Below, piece after piece: positions 24,692 through 34,140 of a DNA stretch of 64,000 nt (position 1 is its first letter; each line of letters begins with the position of its first letter). The position numbers were made by a program, and so were the translations under genes. Below the pieces are notes generated by a model. That model was given only the letters and a program-made list of their open reading frames with translations, did not search any database and was not told where the DNA came from. The stretch lies in assembly GCA_963677695.2 (NCBI GenBank), contig CAXXUJ010000002.1, positions 716,385-780,384 of the forward strand, in the 5' to 3' direction. Source of the DNA: SABI01 sp963677695 (GTDB lineage: Bacteria > Spirochaetota > Spirochaetia > Sphaerochaetales > Sphaerochaetaceae).

Positions 24692-26022
24692 GATAGAATA
24701 GTCTTTGAGTACCGTGCACTCACGGCAGCAGAAGAAAGGGGGCTTCCAATCAGCTGTGCCTCGATCAGGGTTCCTGGACCCACAGCTGCCGGAGCCTCTG
24801 AGATCTCTACCTTGAGGTAATTGTCACATATACCGGTAAGCTTCCCTTTCTTTTCCCTCTCTACCAGAACTTCCACCGTTCTCCCTACCTGGGAGTTCAT
24901 GTAGCGTCTGTAGTGGATGTTTGAAAGATCCCTGAGTTTCTTCGCCCTCTCATCCCTCTTGTACTCGGGAACCCTGTCCTTAGCCCCTTCGAGGGCGGTT
25001 CCCGGACGGGGAGAGAAAGGAAAGACATGGAGCTGAGTGACGTTGATCTCCTTCAGGCGGTCATAGGTCAGATCAAAGTCCTCATCCTCTTCCGAGGGGA
25101 GGCCCGTGATGATATCGGCTGCGATGAAGGGAGCATCCTTCACTTTGTTCAGGTTCTCAACGACATCCTTCACCACGTCAAAGGTGTAGTGTCTGTTCAC
25201 TCTCTTCAGTACCTTGTCCGAAAGGGACTGGAGCGGAAGGTGGAAATGAGGCTGGATCCTCTCATCTGAGAGCACTTCATAAAACAGGGGCGAGAACATA
25301 TCGGGTTCGAGAGAACTGAGGCGGATTCGTACCTTGTCATCTAGTTTTTCAAGGAGAAGCTGGAGAAGATGTTCCAGGCGGATATCTTTATCCCTATAGG
25401 CACTGATGTTCACTCCGGTGAGAACTATCTCCCGGTAGCCTGCTTCAACAAGGTTCAGTGATCTTTCAATAACTTCTTCTGAACTCAGGGAGCGGCTGTC
25501 GCCCCGTGCAATGGTCACTCGGCAGTAGGCGCACTCATTGTCACACCCATCCTGAATCTTGAGAAAGGCTCTCGAATGGAACGAGAAGCTCGCTGCATCG
25601 TAATCGAAGCTGTGGTCCTTCCCTTCTGCGTCACTGAATGAATCCTTCACCGCCTCGACCAGATCGAAATGGGCAATCAGGCGCTTACTCAGCTTTTCAG
25701 GTAGAGTCAGCAGATTGGGTTTGTCATCAAGGGATACGACGACCACCCTCTCGCTCAGCGCTTCGAGCATCGTGCGCTCCATCTGCGCATAGCAGCCGGT
25801 GATGATGATGACCGCATCCCTGTTGAGATTATTGTAGAGGCGTGCCATTCTCCTCGCCTTCTGTTCCGCTTTTGAGGTGACAGTACAGGTGTTTATGATA
25901 TAGATATCAGCCTCTTCGTCTTTGGTGACCAGATCGAATCCCTGGTGGGAAAAGGCATCGGCTATCGCTTCGCTCTCGCACTGATTCAGCTTGCACCCGA
26001 GTGTATAGACCCGTACCTTCAT
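24688..26022 (-). CDS. mtaB: tRNA (t6A37) methylthiotransferase MtaB
   Basis: 444 residues. Radical SAM methylthiotransferase that converts t6A37 to ms2t6A37 in tRNA. N-terminal UPF0004 domain with YTLGCKLNQCESEAI and NTCTVTSKAEQKARRMARL, radical SAM motif CDNECAYCRVTIARG near residue 160, and TRAM-like C-terminus around LKVEISEAPAAVGPG. Overlaps the TyrA-like gene by 4 bp and the converging SDR gene by 4 bp. Confidence 0.92.
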   Translation of the reverse strand: MKVRVYTLGCKLNQCESEAIADAFSHQGFDLVTKDEEADIYIINTCTVTSKAEQKARRMARLYNNLNRDAVIIITGCYAQMERTMLEALSERVVVVSLDDKPNLLTLPEKLSKRLIAHFDLVEAVKDSFSDAEGKDHSFDYDAASFSFHSRAFLKIQDGCDNECAYCRVTIARGDSRSLSSEEVIERSLNLVEAGYREIVLTGVNISAYRDKDIRLEHLLQLLLEKLDDKVRIRLSSLEPDMFSPLFYEVLSDERIQPHFHLPLQSLSDKVLKRVNRHYTFDVVKDVVENLNKVKDAPFIAADIITGLPSEEDEDFDLTYDRLKEINVTQLHVFPFSPRPGTALEGAKDRVPEYKRDERAKKLRDLSNIHYRRYMNSQVGRTVEVLVEREKKGKLTGICDNYLKVEISEAPAAVGPGTLIEAQLIGSPLSSAAVSARYSKTILS

Positions 26023-26768
26023 AGATCCTCCATCGGAGCATTATCCATCCTCGTCAGGAGTGCAAGGATTTTGTCGATGGCGTTCTTGAGATCTGTATGC
26101 ATCTGCTGAGCATAGGGATTATAGCGCTGGAGGTCGAGAAAGAGCTGGAAAGGGTCATTACAGGTCTGTTCAACGATCTCAAGCAGTTTCGTGTACCCGA
26201 GAGTGGCAATCCGAGTCTGCTTGAGGTCAAGTTCATCGAGCATTCGTCCTACGAAGTGGGTCACTCCCTGTGAGTAGGCAGCTTCCCTGTCGTGCTGTTC
26301 ACAGCTCATGGGAAGGACATCTAATCCCATCCCCTTGAACGTGTCGATCCAGAAATCGCCTGTCTCGGGAGAACAGCGGAAGGGATCAATCATGATCGGG
26401 AGTCCTTGAACTCCGTTCTTCCCTGAATCGGGACCGAACATCGGGTGAGTGGCAATGAGAGAGATGTTTTGCGGGAAGATCTCCTCCATCACCTGCTTCG
26501 GATAGACCTTCACCGAACAGGTGTCGATAATGAGTGTATCTTTCTTAAGGTGGGGAGCTATGTGGGAGAGGACATCATGAAGTGAGCTGATAGCCGTACA
26601 GATGAAGATCACATCGCATTCAACGAATTCTTCGAATTCTACAATCTCGACATTCTTCAGTGTGATATCTCTCTTTGTTCTGTTATATGCAACGACCGGA
26701 AGTTTCGTCGCGAGCTGTTCAGCCCAGAATCTTCCGAATCTTCCTAATCCGAATACGCCTGTTTTCAT
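26019..26768 (-). CDS. Prephenate/arogenate dehydrogenase-like protein (TyrA-type)
   Basis: 249 residues. N-terminal NAD-binding motif GVFGLGRFGRFWAEQLA, then IFICTAISSLHDVL, DTCSVKVYP, THPMFGPDSGKNG with the catalytic His, and AAYSQGVTHFVGRML. The family end is shortened compared with TyrA (about 280 to 370 residues). It lies upstream of mtaB with ATGA overlap. A role in tyrosine synthesis is likely but no other aromatic gene is nearby. Confidence 0.78.
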   Translation of the reverse strand: MKTGVFGLGRFGRFWAEQLATKLPVVAYNRTKRDITLKNVEIVEFEEFVECDVIFICTAISSLHDVLSHIAPHLKKDTLIIDTCSVKVYPKQVMEEIFPQNISLIATHPMFGPDSGKNGVQGLPIMIDPFRCSPETGDFWIDTFKGMGLDVLPMSCEQHDREAAYSQGVTHFVGRMLDELDLKQTRIATLGYTKLLEIVEQTCNDPFQLFLDLQRYNPYAQQMHTDLKNAIDKILALLTRMDNAPMEDL

Positions 26769-26898
26769 ATCGACCTACCTTAGCACATTTTCAATCTATC
26801 AGACAATCTGTCAGGAATCGCTTCGAGGGTGTAGGATACATTCGTTTGATGTGATATATTGAATAGCGAAATTACTTTACAAACAGAGGTATAGAACC

Positions 26899-27891
26899 AT
26901 GTCATTTTCACAAAAGATGAAAGAGAAGGCAATTGCCTTGCAGAAGACTCTTGTTCTTCCCGAAGGAACCGAAAAGAGAACCGTGACGGCAGCAAGACAG
27001 ATCATCGATGAGAAGCTTGCCAAGGACGTCGTCCTTCTCGGACCCGCTGATGCAGTGACGGCTCTCGCAGCTGAACTCTCAGTATCGCTTGACGGTGTGA
27101 CCGTTGTGGATCCCGCAACAAGCGACAAGAGAAAAGCGTACGCGACAGAGTACTACGAACTGCGTAAGGCAAAGGGGATGACCGAAGAGCAGGCATTCGA
27201 ACAGATTGCTGAACCGCTCAAGTTCGGAGCGATGATGACCCGACTCGGCGATGCCGATGCTATGGTCGCTGGTGCAGAGAACACTACCGGTGATGTGCTC
27301 AGGGCATCATTCCAGATCATCAAAACAAAGCCGGGGATTAAAAGCGCTTCTTCATGTTTCGTCATGGAAACTCCCATGAAGGATCTCGGTGTTGACGGCT
27401 CTTTCATCTTCAGTGACTGTGCTACTATCCCGAACCCGACAGCTGAACAGCTCTGTGAGATTGCTCTCGCTTCCGCTGAAAGCTGCGCCACCTACCTCGA
27501 AGCTGAACCCGTGGTTGCCATGCTGAGCTACTCAACCAAGGGATCGGCAACTGGTGAACTGGTCGACAAGGTTGTCCAGGCAACGGCAATGGTCAAGGAA
27601 AAGGCTCCTGAACTGAAGGCAGACGGTGAACTGCAGCTCGATGCGGCAATCATCGCGAAAGTCGGTTCCTCCAAAGCTCCCGGCTCTTCTGTAGCAGGCA
27701 AGGCCAACACCCTCATCTTCCCTGACCTTCAGGCAGGAAACATCGGTTACAAGCTTGTCCAGCGCCTTGCAGGTGCTGAAGCCTACGGACCGATCCTCCA
27801 GGGTTTCGCAAAGCCTGTCAGTGACCTTTCCAGAGGCTGCAGTGTCGAAGATATCGTCGTTACAAGCGCAATCACCCTTTCTCAGAACTGA
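26899..27891 (+). CDS. pta: Phosphate acetyltransferase
   Basis: 330 residues, the short class I form lacking the DRTGG domain. Motifs: LVLPEGTEKRTVTAARQIID, LLGPADAV, MTRLGDADAMVAGAENTTGD, TKPGIKSASSCFVMETPMKD, and a C-terminal ANTLIFPDLQAGNIGYKLVQ. Converts acetyl-CoA to acetyl phosphate for acetate formation. No ackA in the window. A good terminator follows. Confidence 0.95.
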   Translation: MSFSQKMKEKAIALQKTLVLPEGTEKRTVTAARQIIDEKLAKDVVLLGPADAVTALAAELSVSLDGVTVVDPATSDKRKAYATEYYELRKAKGMTEEQAFEQIAEPLKFGAMMTRLGDADAMVAGAENTTGDVLRASFQIIKTKPGIKSASSCFVMETPMKDLGVDGSFIFSDCATIPNPTAEQLCEIALASAESCATYLEAEPVVAMLSYSTKGSATGELVDKVVQATAMVKEKAPELKADGELQLDAAIIAKVGSSKAPGSSVAGKANTLIFPDLQAGNIGYKLVQRLAGAEAYGPILQGFAKPVSDLSRGCSVEDIVVTSAITLSQN

Positions 27892-27915
27892 TTTCTGATT
27901 CAACAGAGTTGATGA

Positions 27916-27948
27916 AAGGCCATTCACGTATGAAGCGTGAGTGGCCTT
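27916..27948 (+). terminator. Terminator after pta
   Basis: AAGGCCA-T-TCACG pairs with CGTGA-G-TGGCCTT across a 7-nt loop (one T-G pair), then CTCTTCCC. Ends 21 bp before the MATE ATG. Confidence 0.6.
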
Positions 27949-27969
27949 CTCTTCCCCTATAGGAATTTC

Positions 27970-29388
27970 ATGGCAGTAAAACAACCCCTTCCGTCACTCA
28001 TTGACGGCTCGAGGTCACCGAACAGAGTTATTTTCTCCCTCTCATGGCCTGTCATTCTCGACCAGACATTCAATACCCTCATGCAGTACATCGATACGGC
28101 TATGGTGGGATCTCTCGGTGCGGCGGCCACTGCAAGCGTTGCTGTCACGGCAAGTACCATGTGGCTTCTCATGGGAATCATGTACGCCTTCGGCGCTTCC
28201 TATGCCGTCCTCATCGCCCGATCGATTGGAGCTCAGGACAGGGAGAAGATCACAAAAGGGGTGCAGCAGTCACTGCTTGCAATCGTGCTCATCTCCATTC
28301 TCATAACGAGCCTGGTAAGGGGCATAAGTTCCCATCTCCCACTCTGGCTCGGGGTCGATCAGGAAGTGGCTCCGATGAGCATTGCCTACCTCTCCATCGT
28401 CAGCTACTCCTTTCCCTTCTTTATCACCTTTGTGTTCTTCTCGAATATCATACGGACTTCTGGCGACACGAAGACTCCCCTTCTCAGCAACATATTCACC
28501 AATATACTCAATGTCATTGGGAACTTCTTTCTGATCTTCCCTTCCCGGTCGATTCATATCGGCTCAGGAACGTTTGATATCTGGGGGGCAGGAATGGGTG
28601 TCGAGGGAGCTGCGATAGCGACACTCGTATCACGAATCGTCAGTGCCCTCATCCTTCTGTCGGTCATGCTCTTCAAGAACAGTGATATAAGAATATCCTT
28701 CAAGGACTTCTCTTTCCGTTTCGATAGAGCCTACACCCGTCAGGTAGTGACTATCGCACTTCCCATGGCAGCAGAGAGGGCGACATTGTCTACCGGGCAG
28801 ATAGTCCTTACCACCCTTGCCACTTCTCTCGGCACGGCCTCACTTGCCGCCCACCACCTTGCTATCACTGCCGAATCGATCACCTTCATGCCTGTAAGCG
28901 GATTCTCCCTTGCTGCGGCGACTCTGGTCGCTCAGTCTCTGGGTGCGGGGAAAAAGGAGATGGCACGGGATTTTGCAAAACGGGTACTGACTGGAGGGAT
29001 TCTACTGATGAGCATGACAGGGGTTCTCCTGTTCATCTTCTCCTATCATCTTCTTTCAGTGTTTACACCCGATGAACAGGTGATACGTCTGGGAGGGAGG
29101 GTACTGAGAATCGAGGCGTTCGCTCAGCCGTTCTTTGCCATGAGCATCGTCATCAGCGGCATTCTCCGCGGCGCCGGTGATACACGCTGGCCGTTCATCT
29201 ATTCGGTCATAGGGATGTGGCTGGTAAGACTGTTCCCTGCATTCATCATCGTCACTTTCTTCGGAGGCACTCTGACAGTTCTCTGGGTGTGTATGGTGGC
29301 TGACCTGGTGGTACGGGGGTCGCTGAACTTCTACCGCTACCGCACGGGATCATGGATAGAGTTCTGGGAAAAGAAACACGCTGAGTAG
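27970..29388 (+). CDS. MATE-family efflux transporter
   Basis: 472 residues from the ATG at 27970 (AGGA six bases before). Twelve membrane helices in two MATE halves; SLSWPVILDQTFNTLMQYID begins the first half and RQVVTIALPMAAERATLSTG the second; GILRGAGDTRWPF is the typical late loop. Sodium or proton-driven drug or metabolite export in the inner membrane. It ends 12 bp from the converging rsmA stop. Confidence 0.9.
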   Translation: MAVKQPLPSLIDGSRSPNRVIFSLSWPVILDQTFNTLMQYIDTAMVGSLGAAATASVAVTASTMWLLMGIMYAFGASYAVLIARSIGAQDREKITKGVQQSLLAIVLISILITSLVRGISSHLPLWLGVDQEVAPMSIAYLSIVSYSFPFFITFVFFSNIIRTSGDTKTPLLSNIFTNILNVIGNFFLIFPSRSIHIGSGTFDIWGAGMGVEGAAIATLVSRIVSALILLSVMLFKNSDIRISFKDFSFRFDRAYTRQVVTIALPMAAERATLSTGQIVLTTLATSLGTASLAAHHLAITAESITFMPVSGFSLAAATLVAQSLGAGKKEMARDFAKRVLTGGILLMSMTGVLLFIFSYHLLSVFTPDEQVIRLGGRVLRIEAFAQPFFAMSIVISGILRGAGDTRWPFIYSVIGMWLVRLFPAFIIVTFFGGTLTVLWVCMVADLVVRGSLNFYRYRTGSWIEFWEKKHAE

Positions 29389-29400
29389 GAAAATTCCCTT

Positions 29401-30282
29401 CTATTTCGCTCCAATTCGGTTCTTCACTGCCTCTGAAAGAATTCTGAGCTGTTCAATGGAAAGTTTCTCTCCCCTCTCCTGAGGTGAGATGCCTGCATCG
29501 CCGAGCGCAAGCTCGACTTCCTCTCCTGAGAGGATCTTACCCGTCATTCCCTTCATCAGATTATTCCTTACAGTTTTTCTACGGGAAGCGAACAGATCCT
29601 TCACTATCTGGAAGAATATTTCTCTGAGATCATCGGGAACAAGGGAGGTTTCCCTCCTTGTCAGTTTCACCAATGCTGAATCGACATTTGGAGGGGGGTA
29701 AAAGGCACCAGCTTTGATCGTCATCACCTTCTCTACATGGTAATCGACCTGGGCAAGAATGGAGAGGGTGGAAAACATCTTCGATCCGTGGGGAGAGCAT
29801 ATCCTATCGATCACTTCCTTCTGGAGGGTGAACACCATCACCTTCACTCCTACCTGGTTTTCAAGAAGACGGGCGAGAATGACTGAACCGACATTATAGG
29901 GAAGATTCCCCGCTATCGCATCGACAGTATCTCCTTTCTCCCATTCACTCTTCCAGGTCTTAAGGAAGTCCCCTTCGATTAGGCGGAAGGAACGTTCATC
30001 CTTGAAAGCCTGTTCCTTGAGTAAAGAGATGAATCCCCGATCGATTTCGAAGGCAGTGACATCTATTCCCCTTTCGAGAAGCACCGAGGTGATATTTCCT
30101 ATACCGGGACCTATCTCCCATACTTTTTTCGCCCCTTCTGAGAGGATATGATCGACTATCCTGTTCCTTGTCTCTGATGAAAGAAGGAAATTCTGACCGA
30201 ATTTCTTACTCATTGCGAGAGAATTCTCTTCCAGAAGGCGATGGATTTCTGAAGGCGAGTCGTAGGGAAATGTCCAGCTCAT
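29401..30282 (-). CDS. rsmA: 16S rRNA dimethyladenosine transferase
   Basis: 293 residues. KsgA/RsmA: SKKFGQNFLLSSE, VWEIGPGIGNITSVLL (SAM motif), GNLPYNVGSVIL (NLPY motif) and KAGAFYPPPNVDSALVKL. The long start at 30282 is kept because SEIHRLLEENSLAMSKKFGQ matches the N-terminal helix of the family; it places the start 77 bp inside comEC. An internal ATG at 30213 would be shorter. A ribosome-binding site AGAGGAG lies about 11 nt before 30282. Confidence 0.92.
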   Translation of the reverse strand: MSWTFPYDSPSEIHRLLEENSLAMSKKFGQNFLLSSETRNRIVDHILSEGAKKVWEIGPGIGNITSVLLERGIDVTAFEIDRGFISLLKEQAFKDERSFRLIEGDFLKTWKSEWEKGDTVDAIAGNLPYNVGSVILARLLENQVGVKVMVFTLQKEVIDRICSPHGSKMFSTLSILAQVDYHVEKVMTIKAGAFYPPPNVDSALVKLTRRETSLVPDDLREIFFQIVKDLFASRRKTVRNNLMKGMTGKILSGEEVELALGDAGISPQERGEKLSIEQLRILSEAVKNRIGAK

Positions 30283-31630
30283 AGCTCTTGATACTCCTCT
30301 TGTGAGCGATGCTGCTACAGTACCACTGAAGGAGAAAACAGGTCAAGAAGAGGCATGATGCCGTTATCAGAGGAGTGAGGGTGGTTAGAGGTGGAATATC
30401 GGGAAGACTGAGGATATAAGAGACGGCTTCGAACAACTCTGCTTGAAGAAATAGTATCGGCCTGAAGGGGAGAAGCATGAGCATTCCTGTGAGTGCGAAG
30501 AGTGGAAGGATCAGTGGTGACAGGAACAGCGTGTAAAGTATCCCTTCGGGGTGGAGTTCTCCAAAGAGAGGGAAGGAGACAAGGGAAGCTGCGCTGAAGG
30601 CAGAGAGGGATAGAGATATGGGTGAAAGAATGAAGAGAGGCAGAAGAGGAAACAGAAGGGCCTGTACTTTCGGGTAGATTAGGATGATTGCTCCGACTGC
30701 CGTATACGATAAGGCTGCAGAAAAGGAGAAAAGATGGTGCGGAAAAAGAAGGCCGTGAATAATCAGAGTAGTGATGAGGGAAATTGGAGAGAGTGTGAAG
30801 GATGCACTCCTGCACAGTGTCATAGAAATAAGAGCGCGCGTCAGGGATGGTGTGTACCCTGCTACCGCTACGAAAAGATGTGCTAGCACAAGGATGATTA
30901 CATTGCTTTTCCCCTTCCCCGTAAGCAGTTCAATGAGACGGACGATCAGTTGAAGGTGAAACCCGGAGAGGACGAACAAATGAGAAACTCCTTTAGCCCT
31001 CCCCTTTTCAACCATCGCATTTCCCCACTCAGAGGGATAGGAGAACAACAGGAGCTCAATGCAGCCTCTCCTCTCTTCCTTCAGAGGTGAGAGTAAAGAA
31101 TGAATCTTCTCTTTCATCAGAGATCTGAAGGATATAAGAACAGGAGGATCTTCCATAACGACTTCCCTTGCCGATACGAATATACACCCATCCTCCTGTT
31201 TCACCCGTGCCGACAGGCTCTCTCCCTTCTCTCCCTGGAACAGGAACCTATCGGAAAACAGAAGCCCCTGATAGCAGCATGTTGCTCTCACTCCCCGTAC
31301 ATCTGAAATTGAAGTGATAGTCACCTCGCTCATGTATGCCCCGTAATCTGAGAGATTACTGTCTTCAAGCACGACAAAGGTGCAGGAAATGACCGATTGA
31401 GGAACAAGAGGCAGAAGACCTCGATCTGCAGAAGCTGAATCGATTGCTGTGACCGATAGAGAAAGAAAGAGGGAAACCAGGGAAATAAGAGGCCAGGAGA
31501 CCTCATGAAACACCATCAGAACAGAAAGGTGAAGAAAAAACAGCGTGATCACAAGGAGCATGGCAGGAGGATGGACGGTTATCCAGGCATGAGTGATGAG
31601 AATGGAGATGAGAACAGTAATATAGCCCAT
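30206..31630 (-). CDS. comEC: ComEC/Rec2-type membrane channel without nuclease domain
   Basis: 474 residues. A DUF4131-like OB region (about 90-170) precedes the Competence domain: GVSHLFVLSGFHLQLIVRLI and GYTPSLTRALISM are the hallmark strings. It is short: full ComEC has a C-terminal metallo-beta-lactamase domain that is absent here. It lies between an unknown membrane gene and rsmA, with 77 bp of overlap with the latter. DNA uptake across the inner membrane is the family role; no other competence gene is seen. Confidence 0.82.
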   Translation of the reverse strand: MGYITVLISILITHAWITVHPPAMLLVITLFFLHLSVLMVFHEVSWPLISLVSLFLSLSVTAIDSASADRGLLPLVPQSVISCTFVVLEDSNLSDYGAYMSEVTITSISDVRGVRATCCYQGLLFSDRFLFQGEKGESLSARVKQEDGCIFVSAREVVMEDPPVLISFRSLMKEKIHSLLSPLKEERRGCIELLLFSYPSEWGNAMVEKGRAKGVSHLFVLSGFHLQLIVRLIELLTGKGKSNVIILVLAHLFVAVAGYTPSLTRALISMTLCRSASFTLSPISLITTLIIHGLLFPHHLFSFSAALSYTAVGAIILIYPKVQALLFPLLPLFILSPISLSLSAFSAASLVSFPLFGELHPEGILYTLFLSPLILPLFALTGMLMLLPFRPILFLQAELFEAVSYILSLPDIPPLTTLTPLITASCLFLTCFLLQWYCSSIAHKRSIKSYELDISLRLAFRNPSPSGREFSRNE

Positions 31631-31659
31631 ACGAGGAAAGTACGGGAAAAAGGTGAGTG

Positions 31660-32418
31660 TTACTTCGTCAGGTTTACAGTGAGTGCAAAAAGTGCCAGGT
31701 CGAGTGACCCGTTCATCGAGAGCCTGAGCAGCCTTCCACTGAAGGTCTCCTGCCGTGCCTTGTCATCCCCGATCTTTTCAAGCTGCCTGAGAAGTGATGT
31801 CATGTTCTTTCCCTTGAACGCAACCCAGGTGAGGAACTGGGAGCGGAAGTACTCAAGGTTTCCCCCTCTCAGGTCGCACGGGAAGCTGACGTCGCCAGCG
31901 GCGATCTTCTCTGCCAGTTCAATGGGATCTGCATGGTGAAGTTCATAGAGATGATTCTCAAGCGCTTTGAGTTCATCATCGAGCTTGAACGCGCACTCAC
32001 TCACCTGATTTTTCAAAATCAGACGCTGCTTGAGAGCGAGGGAACTCTTTCTGTCCCGACGTATCATCACGTTGATGGATATGAGCGTCAAGACCGAGGC
32101 GATGACCAGTTCATCCACCATCGGGATAGGATCCCGTACAGCGAGGGAGAAGATAAAGTAGGTGATAAGGAAGACCAGCCCTCCGATGAAGAGACGAGGT
32201 AGATACCTTGTGTCCTGAACCCATCGGTCAACACCACGATCCACCTGGTTATAGAGGGTGGTATGCACTTCATCACGCTGTTCCTGCGTCACCGTGGTCC
32301 CGCTGTAGACTTTCAGAGGATCCCCCTCCTCCCATGACGAAATCGCCCGGGGATCGGTGAAAGGAGAGATATAGAGAGTCTCCTTGGATGCAAGGGTGAG
32401 CAGGTAGCAGTACTTCAT
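31660..32418 (-). CDS. Unknown membrane protein with two helices
   Basis: 252 residues. N-terminal soluble stretch (MKYCYLLTLASKETLYISPF), two hydrophobic helices at about residues 75-115, then a charged helical C-terminal domain with KLDDELKALENHLYELHHAD. No family recognised. It is placed 30 bp before comEC and 9 bp after the phosphohexomutase gene in the same direction. Confidence 0.65.
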   Translation of the reverse strand: MKYCYLLTLASKETLYISPFTDPRAISSWEEGDPLKVYSGTTVTQEQRDEVHTTLYNQVDRGVDRWVQDTRYLPRLFIGGLVFLITYFIFSLAVRDPIPMVDELVIASVLTLISINVMIRRDRKSSLALKQRLILKNQVSECAFKLDDELKALENHLYELHHADPIELAEKIAAGDVSFPCDLRGGNLEYFRSQFLTWVAFKGKNMTSLLRQLEKIGDDKARQETFSGRLLRLSMNGSLDLALFALTVNLTK

Positions 32419-32427
32419 GCCGTTCTC

Positions 32428-34140
32428 CTAGAGATAGGCCTTGATAGAAGCGATCTTCGCATCAAGGGAAGCAAGATAGGATCGGTAATCCTTCTCATCT
32501 GTTCTGAAGAAGAAATAATATTTTATTTTCGGCTCGGTACCGCTGGGACGAATGACCATCCGTGTACCGTCAGTGAAAGAAAGGATTACGACATCGCTTT
32601 TCGGGAATCCGGTATCTTCTGATGAAGCAAGGTCGAGGACCGAATCAATGGTCAGTTCAGCGAACATATCGCCCGCCTTCTTCTGACGGAAAGAGTTCAT
32701 GATATTCTTCATTTTCTCTTTCCCCGTCGCCCCTTCATAGGCGAAGGAGAGGACTTTTTCTGTATAGAAACCGTAGGTGGCGTAGATCTCATCGAGACGG
32801 TCCTGCAGAGTCTTTCCAAGTGAAGCGTAATAACTCATCATCTCAACTGCGAGAACAGCAGAGGAGACGGCATCCTTGTCTCTCACTCCCTTGAGCGCGT
32901 TGTAGCCGAAACTCTCTTCACAGCCGAAGAGATAGAATTCTGAGTCTGATGTCTCAACCTCAACAATCTGTTCAGCAATATATTTGAACCCGGTAAGGAC
33001 ATCCACACATCGGCCGCCGTTCGCTTCGGTGATGGAACGAACGAGGTCGGTTGTCACAAATGATTTAACCACCAGAGGTTTCTTCGGCGTATAACCAAGG
33101 TCCTTGTACCGTTCGATCAGGTAATCGGTAAGGAGGACGGCAATCTGGTTCCCGCTTAAAAGGGTGTATTCACTCTTATCGGGGGTGGAGGGGATCGCTA
33201 TACCGAGTCTGTCTGAATCAGGGTCGGTGCCCAGCACGATATCTGCTTTCACTTCCCGAGCCTTCTTCAGCACCAGACGCATTGCTTCAGGATCCTCCGG
33301 GTTAGGCATGGAGACGGTGGGAAAGTCGCCGTTCGGCTCCACCTGCTCCTCGACTACGTGACATTCGAGAGAGAGCCTTTCCAGCATACGTCTCACCGGC
33401 TTGTTTCCCGCTCCATGAAGCGGTGTATAGGCAACAGAGACCTTCTGCTGTGCAATCACATCCTTTCTAAGGATGGAGGAGAGTACCATTTCATCATAGG
33501 CATCATCTACCTCGGAGGGAACATCTACAAGCAGACCTGAAGAGCGTGCATCCTCTTCACTCATCTCCTTGATTCTTGAGATATCGAGTGAATTGACTTT
33601 GTCGGCAATACCGATGTCATGGGGAGGAGTCACCTGCCCACCATCAGAATAGTAGACTTTGTAGCCGTTGTACTTCGCAGGGTTATGGCTTGCAGTGATG
33701 ACGATTCCTGCAGTGGTACCGAGATGCTGGACGGCAAACGAGAGAACCGGTACCGGCTGGAGAGAGTCATAGAGGTAGACCTTCACTCCGTTGGCACAGA
33801 GGGTGAGCGCAGCGGTTTTAGCGAACAGTTCTGAGTAGTTTCTTGAATCAAAGGCTATGGTGAGAGTGGGAGCACTTTCCTGGGTGAGAAGGTATTCGGC
33901 CAGACCCTGAGTCACTTTCCGTACCATGAAGGGATTAATCCTGTTTGTTCCGCCCCCGATCACTCCGCGCATGCCGGCTGTACCGAAAGCGAGAGCAGTG
34001 TAAAAACGGTCGTAAAGATCCTCATCGGCATGTTCATCAAACGGAAGTGCCACCTCTTCTCTGAAATGGTCGTCCTTCTCGTTCCTGATATATTCTTCCG
34101 CTTTCGCATAGATCTCTTTCAATTCTTCGGTACTCTTCAT
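32428..34140 (-). CDS. Alpha-phosphohexomutase (phosphoglucomutase/phosphomannomutase)
   Basis: 570 residues, the long PgcA type. FGTAGMRGVIGGGTNRIN opens it, GIVITASHNPAKYNGYKVY holds the phosphoserine loop (Ser of TASHNP), GTDPDSDRLGIAI binds metal, CEESFG is the sugar loop, and IRPSGTEPKIKYYF the phosphate loop. Interconverts hexose 1- and 6-phosphates. Overlaps the HAD gene by 4 bp. Confidence 0.93.
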   Translation of the reverse strand: MKSTEELKEIYAKAEEYIRNEKDDHFREEVALPFDEHADEDLYDRFYTALAFGTAGMRGVIGGGTNRINPFMVRKVTQGLAEYLLTQESAPTLTIAFDSRNYSELFAKTAALTLCANGVKVYLYDSLQPVPVLSFAVQHLGTTAGIVITASHNPAKYNGYKVYYSDGGQVTPPHDIGIADKVNSLDISRIKEMSEEDARSSGLLVDVPSEVDDAYDEMVLSSILRKDVIAQQKVSVAYTPLHGAGNKPVRRMLERLSLECHVVEEQVEPNGDFPTVSMPNPEDPEAMRLVLKKAREVKADIVLGTDPDSDRLGIAIPSTPDKSEYTLLSGNQIAVLLTDYLIERYKDLGYTPKKPLVVKSFVTTDLVRSITEANGGRCVDVLTGFKYIAEQIVEVETSDSEFYLFGCEESFGYNALKGVRDKDAVSSAVLAVEMMSYYASLGKTLQDRLDEIYATYGFYTEKVLSFAYEGATGKEKMKNIMNSFRQKKAGDMFAELTIDSVLDLASSEDTGFPKSDVVILSFTDGTRMVIRPSGTEPKIKYYFFFRTDEKDYRSYLASLDAKIASIKAYL

